Shown in pieces: positions 63,260 through 64,000 of a stretch of 64,000 bases of DNA (the stretch's first letter is position 1; the number at the start of each line of letters is the position of its first letter). The stretch is taken from positions 1-64,000 of the forward strand of contig NZ_JANCLT010000012.1 in assembly GCF_024294785.1 (NCBI RefSeq). Direction: 5' to 3'. The DNA comes from Ectobacillus ponti. GTDB taxonomy: Bacteria > Bacillota > Bacilli > Bacillales > Bacillaceae_G. The notes under the pieces are model-generated. The model did no database searches. It was given only the letters and a program-made list of their open reading frames with translations, and had not been told where the DNA came from. Made by a program: the position numbers and the translations under genes.

Positions 63260-64000
63260 ATGTCGAAGGAATTTGTCATAGGACTTGATATTGGCACAAC
63301 AAGCGTAAAGGCATGCTTGTTCGATTTGCGGGGGCATGTCCTGGCGGAAGCGGAAAACATGAATACTTTTTTCTACCCGCAGCCGGGATGGGCGGAGCAG
63401 AATCCGCAGGAGATTGAGCAGTCGGCCGTGCAGGCTCTGAAAGAAGTGATAGAGAAGGCTGGCGTGCAAGTGTCACAGCTGCTTGCCGTAGGATTTTCAG
63501 CAGCCATGCATTCTTTAGTCTGCATGGATAGTGAGCTGAATCCACTGTCGCCGGCATTGATTTGGGCGGACGGCCGAAGCCATGAGCAGGCAGAGCGCCT
63601 GCTGGCAGGCGACGGCTACAGCTTGTATGCAAAAACGGGAACACCCATTCATCCCATGACACCATTTCTCAAGCTGTTATGGATGAAGGAGACAGGATAC
63701 GAGCCGTACCAGCAGGCAGCTTATTTCATGTCCATTAAGGAATATATGATATATCGCTGGTTTGGCGAGCAATTCATCGACTACTCGATGGCATCTGCTA
63801 CAGGCCTATTCAATCCAAGCACGCTCAACTGGGAAGCGGAGCTGCTGGAGCTTGCCGGAGTGAAGGAGGAGCAGCTCTCCCGGATTGTTCCGCCGACAAC
63901 GATCCTGCCTGCAATTCGTGCAGACGTGGCAGCAGAAATGGGAATTCCGCAAGATCTGCCTTTTGTAATAGGGGCAGCCGACGGGCAGCTTGCCAACCTT
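63260..64000 (+). CDS. gntK: Gluconate kinase, FGGY type (3' end beyond the window)
   Basis: First 247 residues of an FGGY carbohydrate kinase. Phosphate-binding GLDIGTTSVKACLFD, FSAAMHS, IWADGRS, YAKTGTPIHPMTPFLKLLWM, KEYMIYRWF and DYSMASATGLF closely parallel B. subtilis GntK, which phosphorylates D-gluconate to 6-phosphogluconate. The ATG at 63260 is 3 bp after larE, with AAAGGAAG upstream. Kinase choice over xylulokinase or glycerol kinase rests on the GTPIHPM segment. It supplies the substrate of GndA encoded in the other ROK-controlled operon. Confidence 0.88.
   Translation, partial: MSKEFVIGLDIGTTSVKACLFDLRGHVLAEAENMNTFFYPQPGWAEQNPQEIEQSAVQALKEVIEKAGVQVSQLLAVGFSAAMHSLVCMDSELNPLSPALIWADGRSHEQAERLLAGDGYSLYAKTGTPIHPMTPFLKLLWMKETGYEPYQQAAYFMSIKEYMIYRWFGEQFIDYSMASATGLFNPSTLNWEAELLELAGVKEEQLSRIVPPTTILPAIRADVAAEMGIPQDLPFVIGAADGQLANL

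Noticed and set aside
1-64000. CRISPR arrays, riboswitches, IS elements, rRNA
   Set aside because: No regularly spaced repeats, no transposase genes and no recognisable riboswitch cores (T-box, purine, c-di-GMP, glycine) were found by eye in the intergenic regions.

Overview
The window reads as chromosomal DNA of an aerobic, endospore-forming Bacillaceae. It carries an alpha/beta-type SASP gene, a KinB-like sporulation kinase, the Bacillus-style pcp/pxpBCA oxoproline cluster, a DUF3934-type small protein and strong AGGAGG ribosome binding sites throughout. No rRNA, CRISPR array or complete tRNA gene is visible. Product names are read from motifs; no database search was possible.

Layout. (1) 1-7.3 kb is an integrated island: the 3' part of a type I restriction specificity gene, hsdR, an unknown winged-helix protein, a tyrosine integrase and a 46-bp tRNA-Val(GAC) 3' fragment that looks like its attachment core. 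(2) 7.5-12.5 kb holds two cyclic-di-GMP enzymes around a SASP gene. (3) 12.7-18.2 kb is a pyroglutamate/5-oxoproline operon (kipR-like regulator, DUF969/DUF979 permease pair, pcp, pxpB, pxpC, pxpA). (4) 18.7-35.3 kb is ordinary core genome: fabH-fabF, EamA/LysR pair, MOSC, MarR, csp, SDR, LytTR regulator with acetyl-CoA hydrolase/CoA-transferase, DUF4405 membrane protein, yjdM, histidine kinase, and a TetR/MMPL pair. (5) 35.3-64.0 kb is a large catabolic region.

The catabolic region combines three layers. The first is a beta-glucuronide system: GPH-type symporter, beta-glucuronidase (uidA), glucuronate isomerase (uxaC), UxuB-type SDR, a LarA-family (nickel-pincer) epimerase homologue with its cofactor enzyme LarE, gluconate kinase, 6-phosphogluconate dehydrogenase and transaldolase. 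The second is a complete lower meta-cleavage pathway for catechol (C23O, ferredoxin, hydrolase, dehydrogenase, tautomerase, decarboxylase, hydratase, aldolase, acetaldehyde dehydrogenase), which sits physically inside the first. The third is an AraC-controlled cassette of two Gfo/Idh/MocA oxidoreductases and two TIM-barrel isomerases.

Main proposal. No mannonate dehydratase, KDG kinase or KDPG aldolase is present. The parts instead spell a route glucuronide -> D-glucuronate -> D-fructuronate -> D-mannonate -> (C2 epimerisation by the LarA homologue) D-gluconate -> 6-phosphogluconate -> ribulose 5-phosphate. Five copies of a 29-bp palindrome of XylR type (arms WATTAATTTGTT and AACAAATTAATW, 5-bp centre) lie at the promoters of transaldolase, the symporter (two copies), uxaC-uidA-gnd and larA-uxuB-larE-gntK. 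They tie these scattered units into one regulon, presumably read by one or both of the two paralogous ROK repressors encoded here. The aromatic pathway could consume the aglycone released from phenolic glucuronides.
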